The translations under genes were made by a program, and so were the position numbers. A stretch of DNA of 64,000 nt from the NCBI GenBank assembly GCA_910584845.1, contig CAJUDH010000001.1:247431-311430 (forward strand). The letters run 5' to 3'. A model generated the notes under the pieces. The model did no database searches and was not told where the DNA came from. It worked only from the letters and a program-made list of their open reading frames with translations. Below are positions 25,605-33,773 of this stretch, piece after piece. The DNA comes from an uncultured Lachnospiraceae bacterium. GTDB taxonomy: Bacteria; Bacillota; Clostridia; Lachnospirales; Lachnospiraceae. Every line of letters begins with the position of its first letter. Position 1 is the stretch's first letter.

Positions 25605-26615
25605 ATGAAACAGGTTTTATTGATCGCCACTGGCGGCACTATCGCTTCCAAAAGCAGTGATGAGGGGTTAAAGCCTTTGATCACTTCCGACGAGCTGCTG
25701 GGCTATGTACCGGACGCAAAAAAATTTTGCCAGGCCCATACGTTACAGCTGATGAACATTGACAGCACCAACATGCAGCCTGCCCACTGGCAGAAAATCG
25801 CTTTTGCGATCCAGGAACATTATTCCAGCTACGACGGCTTTGTGGTCTGCCATGGCACGGATACCATGGCCTACACCGCAGCCGCCCTGTCTTATTTGAT
25901 CCAGGATTCGCAAAAGCCAATCGTTATTACAGGTGCACAAAAACCGATTGATTTAGAAATCACCGATGCCAAAACCAACCTTATGGACAGCCTGCTCTTT
26001 GCCTGCTGTGACCGCGCTTACGGCGTTACCATCGTCTTTGACGGCAAAGTCATTGCAGGCACCCGGGGGAAAAAAGAGCGAACCAAAAGCTACAATGCCT
26101 TTTCCAGTATTAATTTCCCCTACATTGCCACAATCCAGGACCAGCACATTTTATTCTACCTGGATGACAAAAAGCACATGAACCAGCCTGTGCGTTTTTA
26201 TAGCGCCCTGAACGAACGGGTAGCCTTGCTAAAGCTGATCCCATCCATGGAGGCCGGTGTGCTGGAATACCTGGCCCAGCATTATGACGCGGTGATTATT
26301 GAATCCTTCGGGGTCGGCGGCCTGCCTTCTTACAAATCAGGGGATTTCCACAAGGCCATCCGCCATTGGATCGGGTCCGGCAAAACCGTGGTCATGACTA
26401 CCCAGGTAACCAACGAAGGGAGCAATATGTCCGTATATGAAGTAGGGCGGACAATTAAGCAGGAATTCGGGTTGCTTGAGGCCTATGATATGACCCTAGA
26501 AGCCACCGTCACTAAGCTGATGTGGATTCTGGGGCAGACTGGGGACCCTCAAAAAATCCAGGAAATGTTTTACCGTACCATAAACCGTGACATTTTGTAT
26601 ACGGCTTCCTGGTAA
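25605..26615 (+). CDS. ansA: type I L-asparaginase
   Basis: Hydrolyses asparagine to aspartate and ammonia; 336 aa. Both catalytic threonine motifs are present: ATGGTIAS near residue 9 and HGTDTMAYTAAAL near residue 85, with the Lys partner in ITGAQKP. There is no signal peptide, which fits a cytoplasmic housekeeping enzyme. The ATG at 25605 is chosen because AAAGGAG lies ahead of it; the longer frame begins in the divergent promoter region. It converges with the GerA-type gene, the two stops being two bases apart. Confidence 0.94.
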   Translation: MKQVLLIATGGTIASKSSDEGLKPLITSDELLGYVPDAKKFCQAHTLQLMNIDSTNMQPAHWQKIAFAIQEHYSSYDGFVVCHGTDTMAYTAAALSYLIQDSQKPIVITGAQKPIDLEITDAKTNLMDSLLFACCDRAYGVTIVFDGKVIAGTRGKKERTKSYNAFSSINFPYIATIQDQHILFYLDDKKHMNQPVRFYSALNERVALLKLIPSMEAGVLEYLAQHYDAVIIESFGVGGLPSYKSGDFHKAIRHWIGSGKTVVMTTQVTNEGSNMSVYEVGRTIKQEFGLLEAYDMTLEATVTKLMWILGQTGDPQKIQEMFYRTINRDILYTASW

Positions 26616-26617
26616 CT

Positions 26618-28042
26618 TTATTTCCCCTCCTGGCCCTTCTTTGCCATAGGCAGCCGCCCCCGCAGGAACCTTTTTTTCAGCTGCCCCCATTGGAAGGGTA
26701 TCAACGGATAAATGTAGCTCTTCCCGGCAATGGTCCGGTTAAACACGATAGCGCACACGGAAATCACGATGCCGGCCGCATATCCCCATACATTAAACAT
26801 AGCAGTCAGGATCAAAAGCATAACCCTCATAAACTTCAGGGCATAGCCCAACTCAAAGCTGGACTGGCTGTAATTGGATATGGTGACAAAAGCCATATAT
26901 AGCATGGTTTCGCTGTTGAACCATCCGGACTTTACCGAATATTCCCCTAACACAATACCAGCAATGACGCTCAACGGCGTGGTCAGCATGTTAGGCGTAT
27001 TAATGGCTGCCAGCCTTAGCCCGTCGATCGCAAATTCCAGCAGTAAAAGCTGATAAATCAGCGGCACATAAGACGGGTCCGCCAGCTGGATAAATTCCAG
27101 GGGGCCCGGGATCCAGCCGGGATTCATCATCAGCAGGAGCCAGGTGGGGGTCAGCAGCAGGCACAATAAGGCGGTGGCCATCCGCGACAGCCGCAGGTAA
27201 GTTCCGGTTATTGGCGGAAAATAGTAATCGTCCGCCTCTTCAATAATGTCAAATACCGACGACGGCAGGATCATCGCCGCCGGGGAATTGTCAACCAGAA
27301 TCACAATATTCCCTTCCAGGATGCAGGCAGCGGCCGTATCCGGCCGCTCGGAAAACTTAAATTTAGGGAACGGGTTATACCATTTGTAGGGATATAGCCC
27401 TTCTGCCAGGCTTTCCTGGTTCATCGTCAGCGCGTCTACCTTTAATTTTTGAATCCGGTCTTTGATGTTCTTTAGCAGCGCCCCGTCCTGCCGCCCTTCC
27501 ATATAGCAGATGGCAATGTCTGTATGGGAGCTTCCCCCTGCCGTCATGATCTCCATGGTAAGCTTCGGATCCCGGATCCTGCGCCGGATAAGCGCCGTAT
27601 TAAAAATTAGGGTCTCCACGAAGCCGTCCCGGGACCCCCGCATAACCTTGTCCTTTTCCGGCTCGTCTACGCCACGGGCCGGATAAGTCCGGCAATCAAT
27701 AGTCAGGCAACAGTCATAGCCATCCACAAACAGGCAGGTTATGCCCATCAATAGCTGCACCAGCATGTCTTCTTCTTTTTTTACCAGCCCTACCTCCCCG
27801 TAGGGCAGATATTTTTTTGAAAATCCGTGGGCGTCCGGGGGCATATCTTCCTTTTTGATAGACCACCAGGATTGCATCATTTTCAGCAAAACTTCATCCT
27901 TGGTAAATCCATCCACAAAAAATAATGCTGCTTTTTTGTCCGCAACCTCAAAAACCCTGTATACAATGTCAAAATTCTTGTCGACTTGTAATACTTGTTT
28001 GAGCCGCTTAAGATTATCCGATAAAGATTTTGAAAATTCCAT
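26618..28042 (-). CDS. GerA/SpoVAF-family spore germination protein
   Basis: Membrane protein of 474 aa from the GerA subunit-A family. A soluble N-terminal half (about 1-290) includes the SRDGFVETLIFNTALIRRRI segment and EGNIVILVDNSPAAMILP; the C-terminal part has five or so hydrophobic helices, with the family-typical AINTPNMLTTPLSVIAGIVLGEY stretch interrupted here and there. The length of just under 480 residues and absence of adjacent B and C subunits point to SpoVAF rather than a nutrient receptor. I prefer ATG 28042, seven bases from GGAGG; ATG 28048 is too close. Confidence 0.87.
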   Translation of the reverse strand: MEFSKSLSDNLKRLKQVLQVDKNFDIVYRVFEVADKKAALFFVDGFTKDEVLLKMMQSWWSIKKEDMPPDAHGFSKKYLPYGEVGLVKKEEDMLVQLLMGITCLFVDGYDCCLTIDCRTYPARGVDEPEKDKVMRGSRDGFVETLIFNTALIRRRIRDPKLTMEIMTAGGSSHTDIAICYMEGRQDGALLKNIKDRIQKLKVDALTMNQESLAEGLYPYKWYNPFPKFKFSERPDTAAACILEGNIVILVDNSPAAMILPSSVFDIIEEADDYYFPPITGTYLRLSRMATALLCLLLTPTWLLLMMNPGWIPGPLEFIQLADPSYVPLIYQLLLLEFAIDGLRLAAINTPNMLTTPLSVIAGIVLGEYSVKSGWFNSETMLYMAFVTISNYSQSSFELGYALKFMRVMLLILTAMFNVWGYAAGIVISVCAIVFNRTIAGKSYIYPLIPFQWGQLKKRFLRGRLPMAKKGQEGK

Positions 28043-28265
28043 GTCCATTCCTCCACAAAGCCAAGATCTTCGTTTCCCTATCCATTATGGGCAATTTGTG
28101 TGAAAATTATCCTTATGGGATACAGCCTGGCAGCCAAAGGAAGTTAAACTTTGGTATGTTTTGTACACCCAAACCATTCCACTGGGGCAGCCTGGAACTG
28201 TATGGGTGAACTGTTGTAAATTTTATTATAGATTCTAATATTTTTATAAAATTTGCATAAAAACA

Positions 28266-28294
28266 TTGACGGACTGTGAAAAAAATGGTATATT
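28266..28294 (+). promoter_or_regulatory. promoter of GH5 leader
   Basis: TTGACG (28266-28271) and TATATT (28289-28294) with a 17-base spacer. Transcription would begin near 28301, 237 bases ahead of the GH5 start codon. The preceding stretch from 28049 is AT-rich and shows no gene. Confidence 0.65.
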
Positions 28295-28300
28295 CATTTC

Positions 28301-28430
28301 AGTAAGAAACACTTCGTGTGGATTACCTTTCAATTTGGTATGGGGTACCAAAAAAGCAAAGCTCTATAATGTAATTGGTTCCTGATCGTGACTGGAAGAA
28401 CTGCTTTCTGTGGGGGAAAAGCAGTTCTTT
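28301..28430 (+). promoter_or_regulatory. structured leader with intrinsic terminator before GH5 gene
   Basis: The leader holds a hairpin ACAC-TTCG-TGTG inside a GTAA/TTAC stem with GAA/GA internal loop (28302-28325), then TTTGGTA/TACCAAA (about 28334-28352), then a conserved-looking single-stranded AGCAAAGCTC segment. It ends in an intrinsic terminator (28397-28430): AGAACTGCTTT pairs with AAAGCAGTTCT and is followed by TTTCT. The layout is that of a transcription-attenuating riboswitch or a short ncRNA of about 130 bases. It does not match the riboswitch classes I can recall. Confidence 0.55.
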
Positions 28431-28537
28431 CTCGTCGTAGAAAAGCCCCTTGCTTTCCTTCCAAAGGCAAGAAGCCTTTCGGCAAACGTGATTTCATCCA
28501 GCCACGTCAATGCTATCCGTTTCCAGGAGGGATGAAT

Positions 28538-29629
28538 ATGAATCCAATGTTATCATGGCTTGCTTTTCCGCAGCCAACCAACCGCCGCCCTGCCAGGCGG
28601 CGTATTGCTTCTTTTATTTTAACCGCCGCTGTTTTTGTGTCATTTGCCCCCCCTTTCCTGGCAGGGCCTTCAAAAGCCATGGCCGCCCAGGAACCGTTTG
28701 CGTCTTCCCCCGTAAGCACCCATGGCGCCCTTCATGTAGAGCAGGCCAACCTTGTTGACAGCCATGGCGAAAAATATCAGCTTCGGGGCATGTCTACCCA
28801 TGGTTTGGCCTGGTTCCCCCAATATGTGGACCGGGACACGTTTCGTACCCTGAAAGACGACTGGCATGTTAATTGCATCCGCCTTGCCATGTACACGGAA
28901 GAATACGGCGGCTATTGCAGCGGCGGCAATCCGGACCAGTTAAAGGCCCTGGTAAAAAAAGGCGTAAGCTACGCCACTGAACTTGGGCTGTACGTAATCA
29001 TCGACTGGCATGTATTAAGTGACCAGGACCCCAATGTCCATAAAGCAAAAGCCATTGACTTTTTCCGGGAAATGTCTTCCCTCTATAAAGGCCAAAGCAA
29101 CGTGCTCTATGAAATCTGCAATGAGCCCAATGGCTCCGCTTCCTGGGAAAGCATTAAAAGTTATGCCAATGAAGTGATCCCTGTAATCCGCGCCAACGAC
29201 GAAGATGCCGTGATTATCGTGGGCACGCCTACCTGGAGCCAGGATATTGACAAGGCAGCCGCCTCACCCTTGGAATATCCCAACCTGTTATATGCCCTGC
29301 ATTTTTATTCGGCTACCCACACCGGATGGCTCCGGCAACGCCTGGATGCATGTGTCGAAAAAGGCCTTCCGGTCATTGTCAGCGAATTCGGCACCTGTGA
29401 CGCTTCCGGCAACGGCGCCAATGATTTTGGCCAGGCCGCCCAATGGCTGGAGCAGTTAGACCATTACCAGATCGGCTATTGTTGCTGGAACCTGGCCAAC
29501 AAAGCGGAAACCAGCAGCGTGCTGCTGCCCGGCTGCCAGAAAGTGGCAGGCTGGGCCCCCGAAGAGTTAAGCGAAACCGGGCGTTGGATCCGGGAATATT
29601 TCCGTTCACGGTCCGAAAAAACACCATAA
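28538..29629 (+). CDS. secreted GH5 family glycoside hydrolase (endoglucanase-like)
   Basis: Secreted retaining glycosidase of 363 aa. A signal peptide (basic NRRPARRR, hydrophobic 24-42, cleavage probably after KAMA) is followed by one catalytic domain with no carbohydrate-binding or anchoring module. GH5 landmarks: QLRGMSTHGLAWFPQ, VNCIRLAMYT, IIDWHVLSD, acid/base Glu in ICNEPNG (about 196), YALHFYSATH, and nucleophile Glu in VSEFGTCDASG (about 283). The likely target is a beta-1,4-glucan or related glycan. I chose ATG 28538, seven bases from GGAGG; 28532 is too near. Its long leader carries a terminator. Confidence 0.9.
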   Translation: MNPMLSWLAFPQPTNRRPARRRIASFILTAAVFVSFAPPFLAGPSKAMAAQEPFASSPVSTHGALHVEQANLVDSHGEKYQLRGMSTHGLAWFPQYVDRDTFRTLKDDWHVNCIRLAMYTEEYGGYCSGGNPDQLKALVKKGVSYATELGLYVIIDWHVLSDQDPNVHKAKAIDFFREMSSLYKGQSNVLYEICNEPNGSASWESIKSYANEVIPVIRANDEDAVIIVGTPTWSQDIDKAAASPLEYPNLLYALHFYSATHTGWLRQRLDACVEKGLPVIVSEFGTCDASGNGANDFGQAAQWLEQLDHYQIGYCCWNLANKAETSSVLLPGCQKVAGWAPEELSETGRWIREYFRSRSEKTP

Positions 29630-29776
29630 ACAAAAACCGGTCCATAGCTTGCGGAACCAGACAGGTTTTTCCAGGAGTTAACCTTTCGCCCTTTTGAATC
29701 CGGAAATGGCAAAGGATTTCGCTTGCCGTCAATTATTTTTCAACAATCTCTATTTATAGAAAGGGGCTTTTTACCT

Positions 29777-30814
29777 ATGGCTGAAGTTACGTTAGGAAGA
29801 ACGAATATTACCGTAGACCGGAATGGGTTTGGGGCGTTGCCACTCCAACGGATCCCCCTGGAAGATGCCGTCAAATTGTTACAGAAGGCATACGAAGGCG
29901 GCATTACCTTTTTTGACACGGCGCGGGCTTACACGGACAGTGAAGAAAAACTGGGCCATGCGTTAAGCGGCGTCCGCCCCCATGTCTTTATCGCCACCAA
30001 AACCGCTGCCGAAAACGCCAACGATTTCCAAAAGGACCTGGAGGCAAGCCTGTCCCTTTTAAAAACCGATTATTTGGACATTTATCAATTCCATAATCCA
30101 GCCTTTTGCCCCAGGCCAAATGATGGAACCGGGCTTTATGAAGCCGCCCTCAAGGCAAAAGAGCAAGGGAAAATCCGTTTTATCGGCATTACCAACCATC
30201 GCCTGTCCGTAGCCAAGGAAGCGGTAGAATCCGGGCTTTACGACACGCTCCAGTTTCCTTTCTGCTACCTCTCCGGCCGCCCGGAGCTGGAACTGGTGCA
30301 GTCCTGCTCTTCCCGGTCTATTGGCTTTATCGCCATGAAATCTTTATCGGGGGGCCTGATCACCAACTCGGCCGCCGCCTATGCTTTCGCCGCCCAATAC
30401 CCCAGTGTCCTTCCCATATGGGGCATCCAAAGAGAACAGGAACTGGACGAATTTTTAAGCTATATCCATAACCCGCCGTCTATGGACAAAGAAATCCAGG
30501 CCCTGATTGAAAAAGACCGGCAACTGCTTAGCGGAAGCTTCTGCAGGGGCTGCGGCTACTGCATGCCTTGCCCTGTGGGGATCGAAATCAACAACTGCGC
30601 CCGCATGTCCCTGTTGCTGCGCCGTTCCCCCTCTGCCTCCCACTTGTCCGACGAAGGCCAGAAAAAGATGATGAAAATTAAAGAATGCCTCCACTGCGGC
30701 CAATGCGCCGGCAAATGCCCCTATGGCCTGGACACGCCGGAACTGCTGGCCCGGAACTTGAAAGACTTTGAAGAAGTCCTTGCCGGAAAAGAAATGACGG
30801 CAACCAATTTTTAG
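29777..30814 (+). CDS. aldo/keto reductase with C-terminal 4Fe-4S ferredoxin domain
   Basis: Protein of 345 aa. The N-terminal TIM barrel (about 1-255) has the aldo/keto reductase tetrad: Asp in FFDTARAYTDSE, Tyr in the same block, Lys in IATKT and His in YQFHN. The C-terminal 85 residues carry two cysteine clusters, CRGCGYCMPCPVG and CLHCGQCAGKCPYG, expected to bind iron-sulfur clusters. Such fusions are common in anaerobes, but substrate is unknown. AAGGGG precedes the ATG. It follows the GH5 gene by 147 bases on the same strand with no terminator between. Confidence 0.88.
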   Translation: MAEVTLGRTNITVDRNGFGALPLQRIPLEDAVKLLQKAYEGGITFFDTARAYTDSEEKLGHALSGVRPHVFIATKTAAENANDFQKDLEASLSLLKTDYLDIYQFHNPAFCPRPNDGTGLYEAALKAKEQGKIRFIGITNHRLSVAKEAVESGLYDTLQFPFCYLSGRPELELVQSCSSRSIGFIAMKSLSGGLITNSAAAYAFAAQYPSVLPIWGIQREQELDEFLSYIHNPPSMDKEIQALIEKDRQLLSGSFCRGCGYCMPCPVGIEINNCARMSLLLRRSPSASHLSDEGQKKMMKIKECLHCGQCAGKCPYGLDTPELLARNLKDFEEVLAGKEMTATNF

Positions 30815-30845
30815 GTTGAAATCACTGCTTTTATAAGGAAGCCAT

Positions 30846-30905
30846 AAAAGGAAGCCCGGAAAACGTTACTTGCATATAGCAAAGCGTTTTCCGGGCTTCC
30901 TTTTC
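30846..30905 (+). terminator. bidirectional terminator
   Basis: GGAAGCCCGGAAAACG (30850-30865) pairs with CGTTTTCCGGGCTTCC (30885-30900), followed by TTTTC on the plus strand; the minus strand continues into TTTTATGGC. It separates the reductase from the converging trmL. Confidence 0.85.
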
Positions 30906-30941
30906 AAATATCTGCAAAGGCAAACCCCAGGTGCCATACGT

Positions 30942-31445
30942 TTACTTCCACTCCAGGCGATGGAGCCGCCCTTCCTTGGCCATCCGGTCAAACCCGTTCT
31001 GCCGTAGCGCTTCGTACAGCAATATAGCCACGGAATTGGCCAAATTCAGGGAGCGGATTTCACCCCACATAGGTATCCGGACACAATGTTCCCGGTATTC
31101 TACCAAAATTTCTTCCGGAATCCCTGCGCTTTCCTTTCCGAACATCAGGTAACAGCCCGGTTCGTAAGCCACATCGGTATAGGCCTGTTCTGCCTTCGTG
31201 GTAGCCAGGTAAAGCTTTGCGCCAGGGTTTTTATCTAAAAAATCGGAGAAGTCACAATATACCGCCACATCCAGCTTGTCCCAATAGTCCAGGCCTGCCC
31301 GCCGGATTGCCTTTTCATTGAGCTTAAAGCCCAATGGCCCGATCAAATGGAGGCGGGTATTGGTCGCAACGCAGGTGCGCCCGATATTGCCGGTATTCAA
31401 GGGCATTTCCGGTTCATATAATACTACATTCATCCTTTTGTCCAT
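30942..31445 (-). CDS. trmL: tRNA (cytidine(34)-2'-O)-methyltransferase
   Basis: SPOUT-class methyltransferase of 167 aa that methylates the wobble ribose of leucine tRNAs. Signatures: VVLYEPEMPLNTGNIGRTC at the N-terminus, the RAGLDYWDKLDV block, LMFGKESAGIPEEIL, and the knot region RIPMWGEIRSLNLANSVAI. Length is typical. It starts four bases after the aminotransferase stop on the same strand, so it is the last gene of the Lrp-aminotransferase-trmL unit. An ATG four codons in is possible. Confidence 0.93.
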   Translation of the reverse strand: MDKRMNVVLYEPEMPLNTGNIGRTCVATNTRLHLIGPLGFKLNEKAIRRAGLDYWDKLDVAVYCDFSDFLDKNPGAKLYLATTKAEQAYTDVAYEPGCYLMFGKESAGIPEEILVEYREHCVRIPMWGEIRSLNLANSVAILLYEALRQNGFDRMAKEGRLHRLEWK

Positions 31446-31449
31446 AAAG

Positions 31450-32619
31450 TCATTTCCCGTCCAGCCGGTTTACAAACCGCTGGATCCGCCCCAGGGCTTC
31501 CTTCAAACTTTTCAGCGAATAGGCATAGGATACCCGCAAGTACCCTTCCCCGCTGTCCCCAAAAGCGCCCCCTGGCACCACGGCCACCTTTTCTTCCTTT
31601 AACAGCTCATTGGCAAATTGATCGGAAGTCATGCCAAACCTTTTAATGCTGGGAAACGCATAGAAGGCCCCCAAAGGTTCAAAACATTCCAGCCCCATCT
31701 CCTGGAAAGCATGCAAAAGATACCTTCTCCTTTGGTCATAGGACTCCCTCATGTACCCCACGTCGCCGTCGCTGTTTTTCATGGCGTCAATGGCCGCATA
31801 CTGGCTGGTGGTAGGCGCGCACATAATGGCAAACTGATGGATTTTCAACATCTGCTTTAAAATCAGCGGCGGCGCACAGGCATATCCAAGGCGCCAGCCG
31901 GTCATGGCAAAAGCTTTGGAAAACCCGTTGATAAGCACAGTCCGCTCCTTCATGCCCGGCAGGGAAGCAATGGACACATGGCCATTCGGGCCATAGGTCA
32001 ATTCGGAATAAATCTCATCGGAAAGGACAAATAAATCATGCTCCTTCACAATCTCGGCAATCGCTTCCAATTCCGGCCGCGCCATAATCGCCCCCGTAGG
32101 ATTGTTCGGAAACGGCATCACCAGTATTTTTGATTTTGGCGTAATTTTTTCCCGCAGCTTTTCCGGTGTAAGGCGGAACTGGTCTTTCTCTTCCAGGCAG
32201 ATGGGCACCGCCGCCCCTCCGGCAAGCACGGTGCAAGGCACATAGGAAACAAAACTAGGCTGGGGCACCAATACTTCATCCCCGGGGTCCAACATAGCCC
32301 GCAAGGCAATATCAATGGCCTCGCTTCCGCCGACAGTCACTAAAATCTCGTCATCCGGGTCATAGGCCATCTCATATCTGCGCTTCAGGTAGTTATGTAT
32401 CTCTACCCTTAGTTCCCTTAACCCGGCATTCCCCGTATAAAATGTGCGCCCCTTTTCCAGGGAATAGATCCCCTCTTCCCGGATATGCCAAGGCGTGTCA
32501 AAATCCGGTTCGCCCACCCCTAAAGAGATGGCGTCTTTCATCTCGCTGACAATATCAAAAAATTTCCGTATTCCCGAAGGCGGGATCGTCACGATTTTTT
32601 CTGACAATGGGTTCCTCAT
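31450..32619 (-). CDS. PLP-dependent class I/II aminotransferase
   Basis: Fold-type I aminotransferase of 389 aa. The substrate-binding GVGEPDFDTP, the VTVGGSEAIDIALRA motif, MPFPNNPTGAI with the Asn/Pro signature, DEIYSEL with the cofactor-contacting Asp and Tyr, and the PLP lysine in NGFSKAFAMTGWRLGY are all present. It resembles aromatic or aspartate-type enzymes of the PatA group. The upstream Lrp-type regulator overlaps it by four bases (32616-32619), which suggests that the regulator controls it in response to an amino acid. Confidence 0.9.
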   Translation of the reverse strand: MRNPLSEKIVTIPPSGIRKFFDIVSEMKDAISLGVGEPDFDTPWHIREEGIYSLEKGRTFYTGNAGLRELRVEIHNYLKRRYEMAYDPDDEILVTVGGSEAIDIALRAMLDPGDEVLVPQPSFVSYVPCTVLAGGAAVPICLEEKDQFRLTPEKLREKITPKSKILVMPFPNNPTGAIMARPELEAIAEIVKEHDLFVLSDEIYSELTYGPNGHVSIASLPGMKERTVLINGFSKAFAMTGWRLGYACAPPLILKQMLKIHQFAIMCAPTTSQYAAIDAMKNSDGDVGYMRESYDQRRRYLLHAFQEMGLECFEPLGAFYAFPSIKRFGMTSDQFANELLKEEKVAVVPGGAFGDSGEGYLRVSYAYSLKSLKEALGRIQRFVNRLDGK

Positions 32620-33098
32620 GGCGTAATCAACATCCTTTCATCCTGGGACTCGTCGCAAAGGACAGTGCCGTGGTCTTTGTACTTTTTCAGCACAAAGTGG
32701 GTAGCCGTGCTTAGCACCGATTCCATAGGGGACAGCCGTTCCGAAACAAATTGGGCCACTTGGCGCATGGTCTTCCCCTCCAAAATCACCGTAAAATCAT
32801 AAGCGCCTGACATTAAATAAACGCTGTTCACCTCACTGTACTGATAAATGCGCTCGGCAATTTTATCAAACCCCATCCCCCGCTGCGGGGTTACTTTCAC
32901 TTCGATCAGTGCAACTACCTTTTCCTCACTGGTATTGTCCCAGTTGATCAGTGTATGGTATCCGCAGATAATATGTTCCTTTTCCATCTCAGCAATTTCA
33001 TTCGCTACCGCGGCCTCGCTTTCCCCCAAGAGGACCGCCAGGTCTTTGATGTCAATTCTGCTGTTTTTTTCCATCACCGCCAAAATCTTCTCTCGCAT
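32616..33098 (-). CDS. Lrp/AsnC family transcriptional regulator
   Basis: Protein of 160 aa. The N-terminal winged helix (about 1-55) has RIDIKDLAVLLGESEAAVANEIAEME-like helices, interrupted by no gaps, and the C-terminal RAM/ACT-like domain (about 70-150) has VVALIEVKVTP, the VNSVYLMSGAYDF block and the LSPMESVLSTATHFVLK segment. It would sense an amino acid and control transport or metabolism genes. AGGAGG precedes the ATG. Overlap of its stop with the aminotransferase start implies translational coupling. Confidence 0.9.
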   Translation of the reverse strand: MREKILAVMEKNSRIDIKDLAVLLGESEAAVANEIAEMEKEHIICGYHTLINWDNTSEEKVVALIEVKVTPQRGMGFDKIAERIYQYSEVNSVYLMSGAYDFTVILEGKTMRQVAQFVSERLSPMESVLSTATHFVLKKYKDHGTVLCDESQDERMLITP

Positions 33099-33158
33099 CT
33101 TTCCACGCCTCCTGTTGTTTTTATGTACTTCCGGAAAAATCTTGAGGGTACATGTATT

Positions 33159-33737
33159 TTAGATACGTTCCAGCTCATCCGGTTCCGGACGGTTCAAAAA
33201 GCTTTGCCCCCCGCCGTCCGTGTTTACTTTGGCTATATTGCTGGTAATTTCCCCTATCACCTTTGCCGTGATCCCCCGGCCCGCAAGGTAGCGCACCATT
33301 TTGCCCCCGTTTTCCGAAGCCAAAAGGTGGCATCCCTGGCTATACAGGCGATAAGGGTTCAGCCCCAAATGCTCGCAAATTTCTATCGTCCCCTGTTTTA
33401 TGGGGATTTGGCGCAGGGAAAACTCTGCGCCAAGGCCGTAGGCCCCCAGCAAATTCCAAATGGCCGCCAAGATCCCCCCTGCCCCTGCCGGCTCCCAGTC
33501 CGACGCGCCAAAAGCTTCCCAGTCCTTTCGCGTCCATATGGAACCTGGCATTTGCCCCTCTGGCGGAACGTCCCCCGCCATCCCGTCTAAATAGCATGGG
33601 GCAAACCACTGTTCCAGCTCCCGCCTTTTGGCGGCAATAATCCGCCAGGTCCCCGCCCATCCGGCGAAACCCGCTACTACCAAGTCTTGTCCCGCCTTCA
33701 TCCGGCCGGAATTTTCCCGAATTATTTTCTGGACCAC
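33159..33737 (-). CDS. half-length AIR-synthase/HypE-like protein (C-terminal domain only)
   Basis: Protein of 192 aa that reads as the C-terminal domain of AIR-synthase-related (PurM/HypE-like) proteins: GQDLVVAGFAGWAGTWRII at the domain junction, AGAGGILAAIWNLLGAYG, then IPIKQGTIEICEHLGLNPYRLYSQG, a GITAKVIGEITSN block and the usual PDELERI ending. The N-terminal ATP-binding half of about 140 residues is missing; upstream sequence belongs to the VanW gene. The GTG start at 33737 has AAGGAG nine bases ahead, so the short form may be translated. Either a stable domain protein or a truncated relic. Confidence 0.72.
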   Translation of the reverse strand: MVQKIIRENSGRMKAGQDLVVAGFAGWAGTWRIIAAKRRELEQWFAPCYLDGMAGDVPPEGQMPGSIWTRKDWEAFGASDWEPAGAGGILAAIWNLLGAYGLGAEFSLRQIPIKQGTIEICEHLGLNPYRLYSQGCHLLASENGGKMVRYLAGRGITAKVIGEITSNIAKVNTDGGGQSFLNRPEPDELERI

Positions 33738-33773
33738 TGCCCTGTACTCCTTCTATGCCTATCGCCCGGCCGC

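Noticed and set aside
28301..28430. c-di-GMP-I (GEMM) riboswitch upstream of the GH5 gene
   Set aside because: A GCAAAGC string is reminiscent, but the other conserved blocks and the two-helix junction of GEMM are absent.
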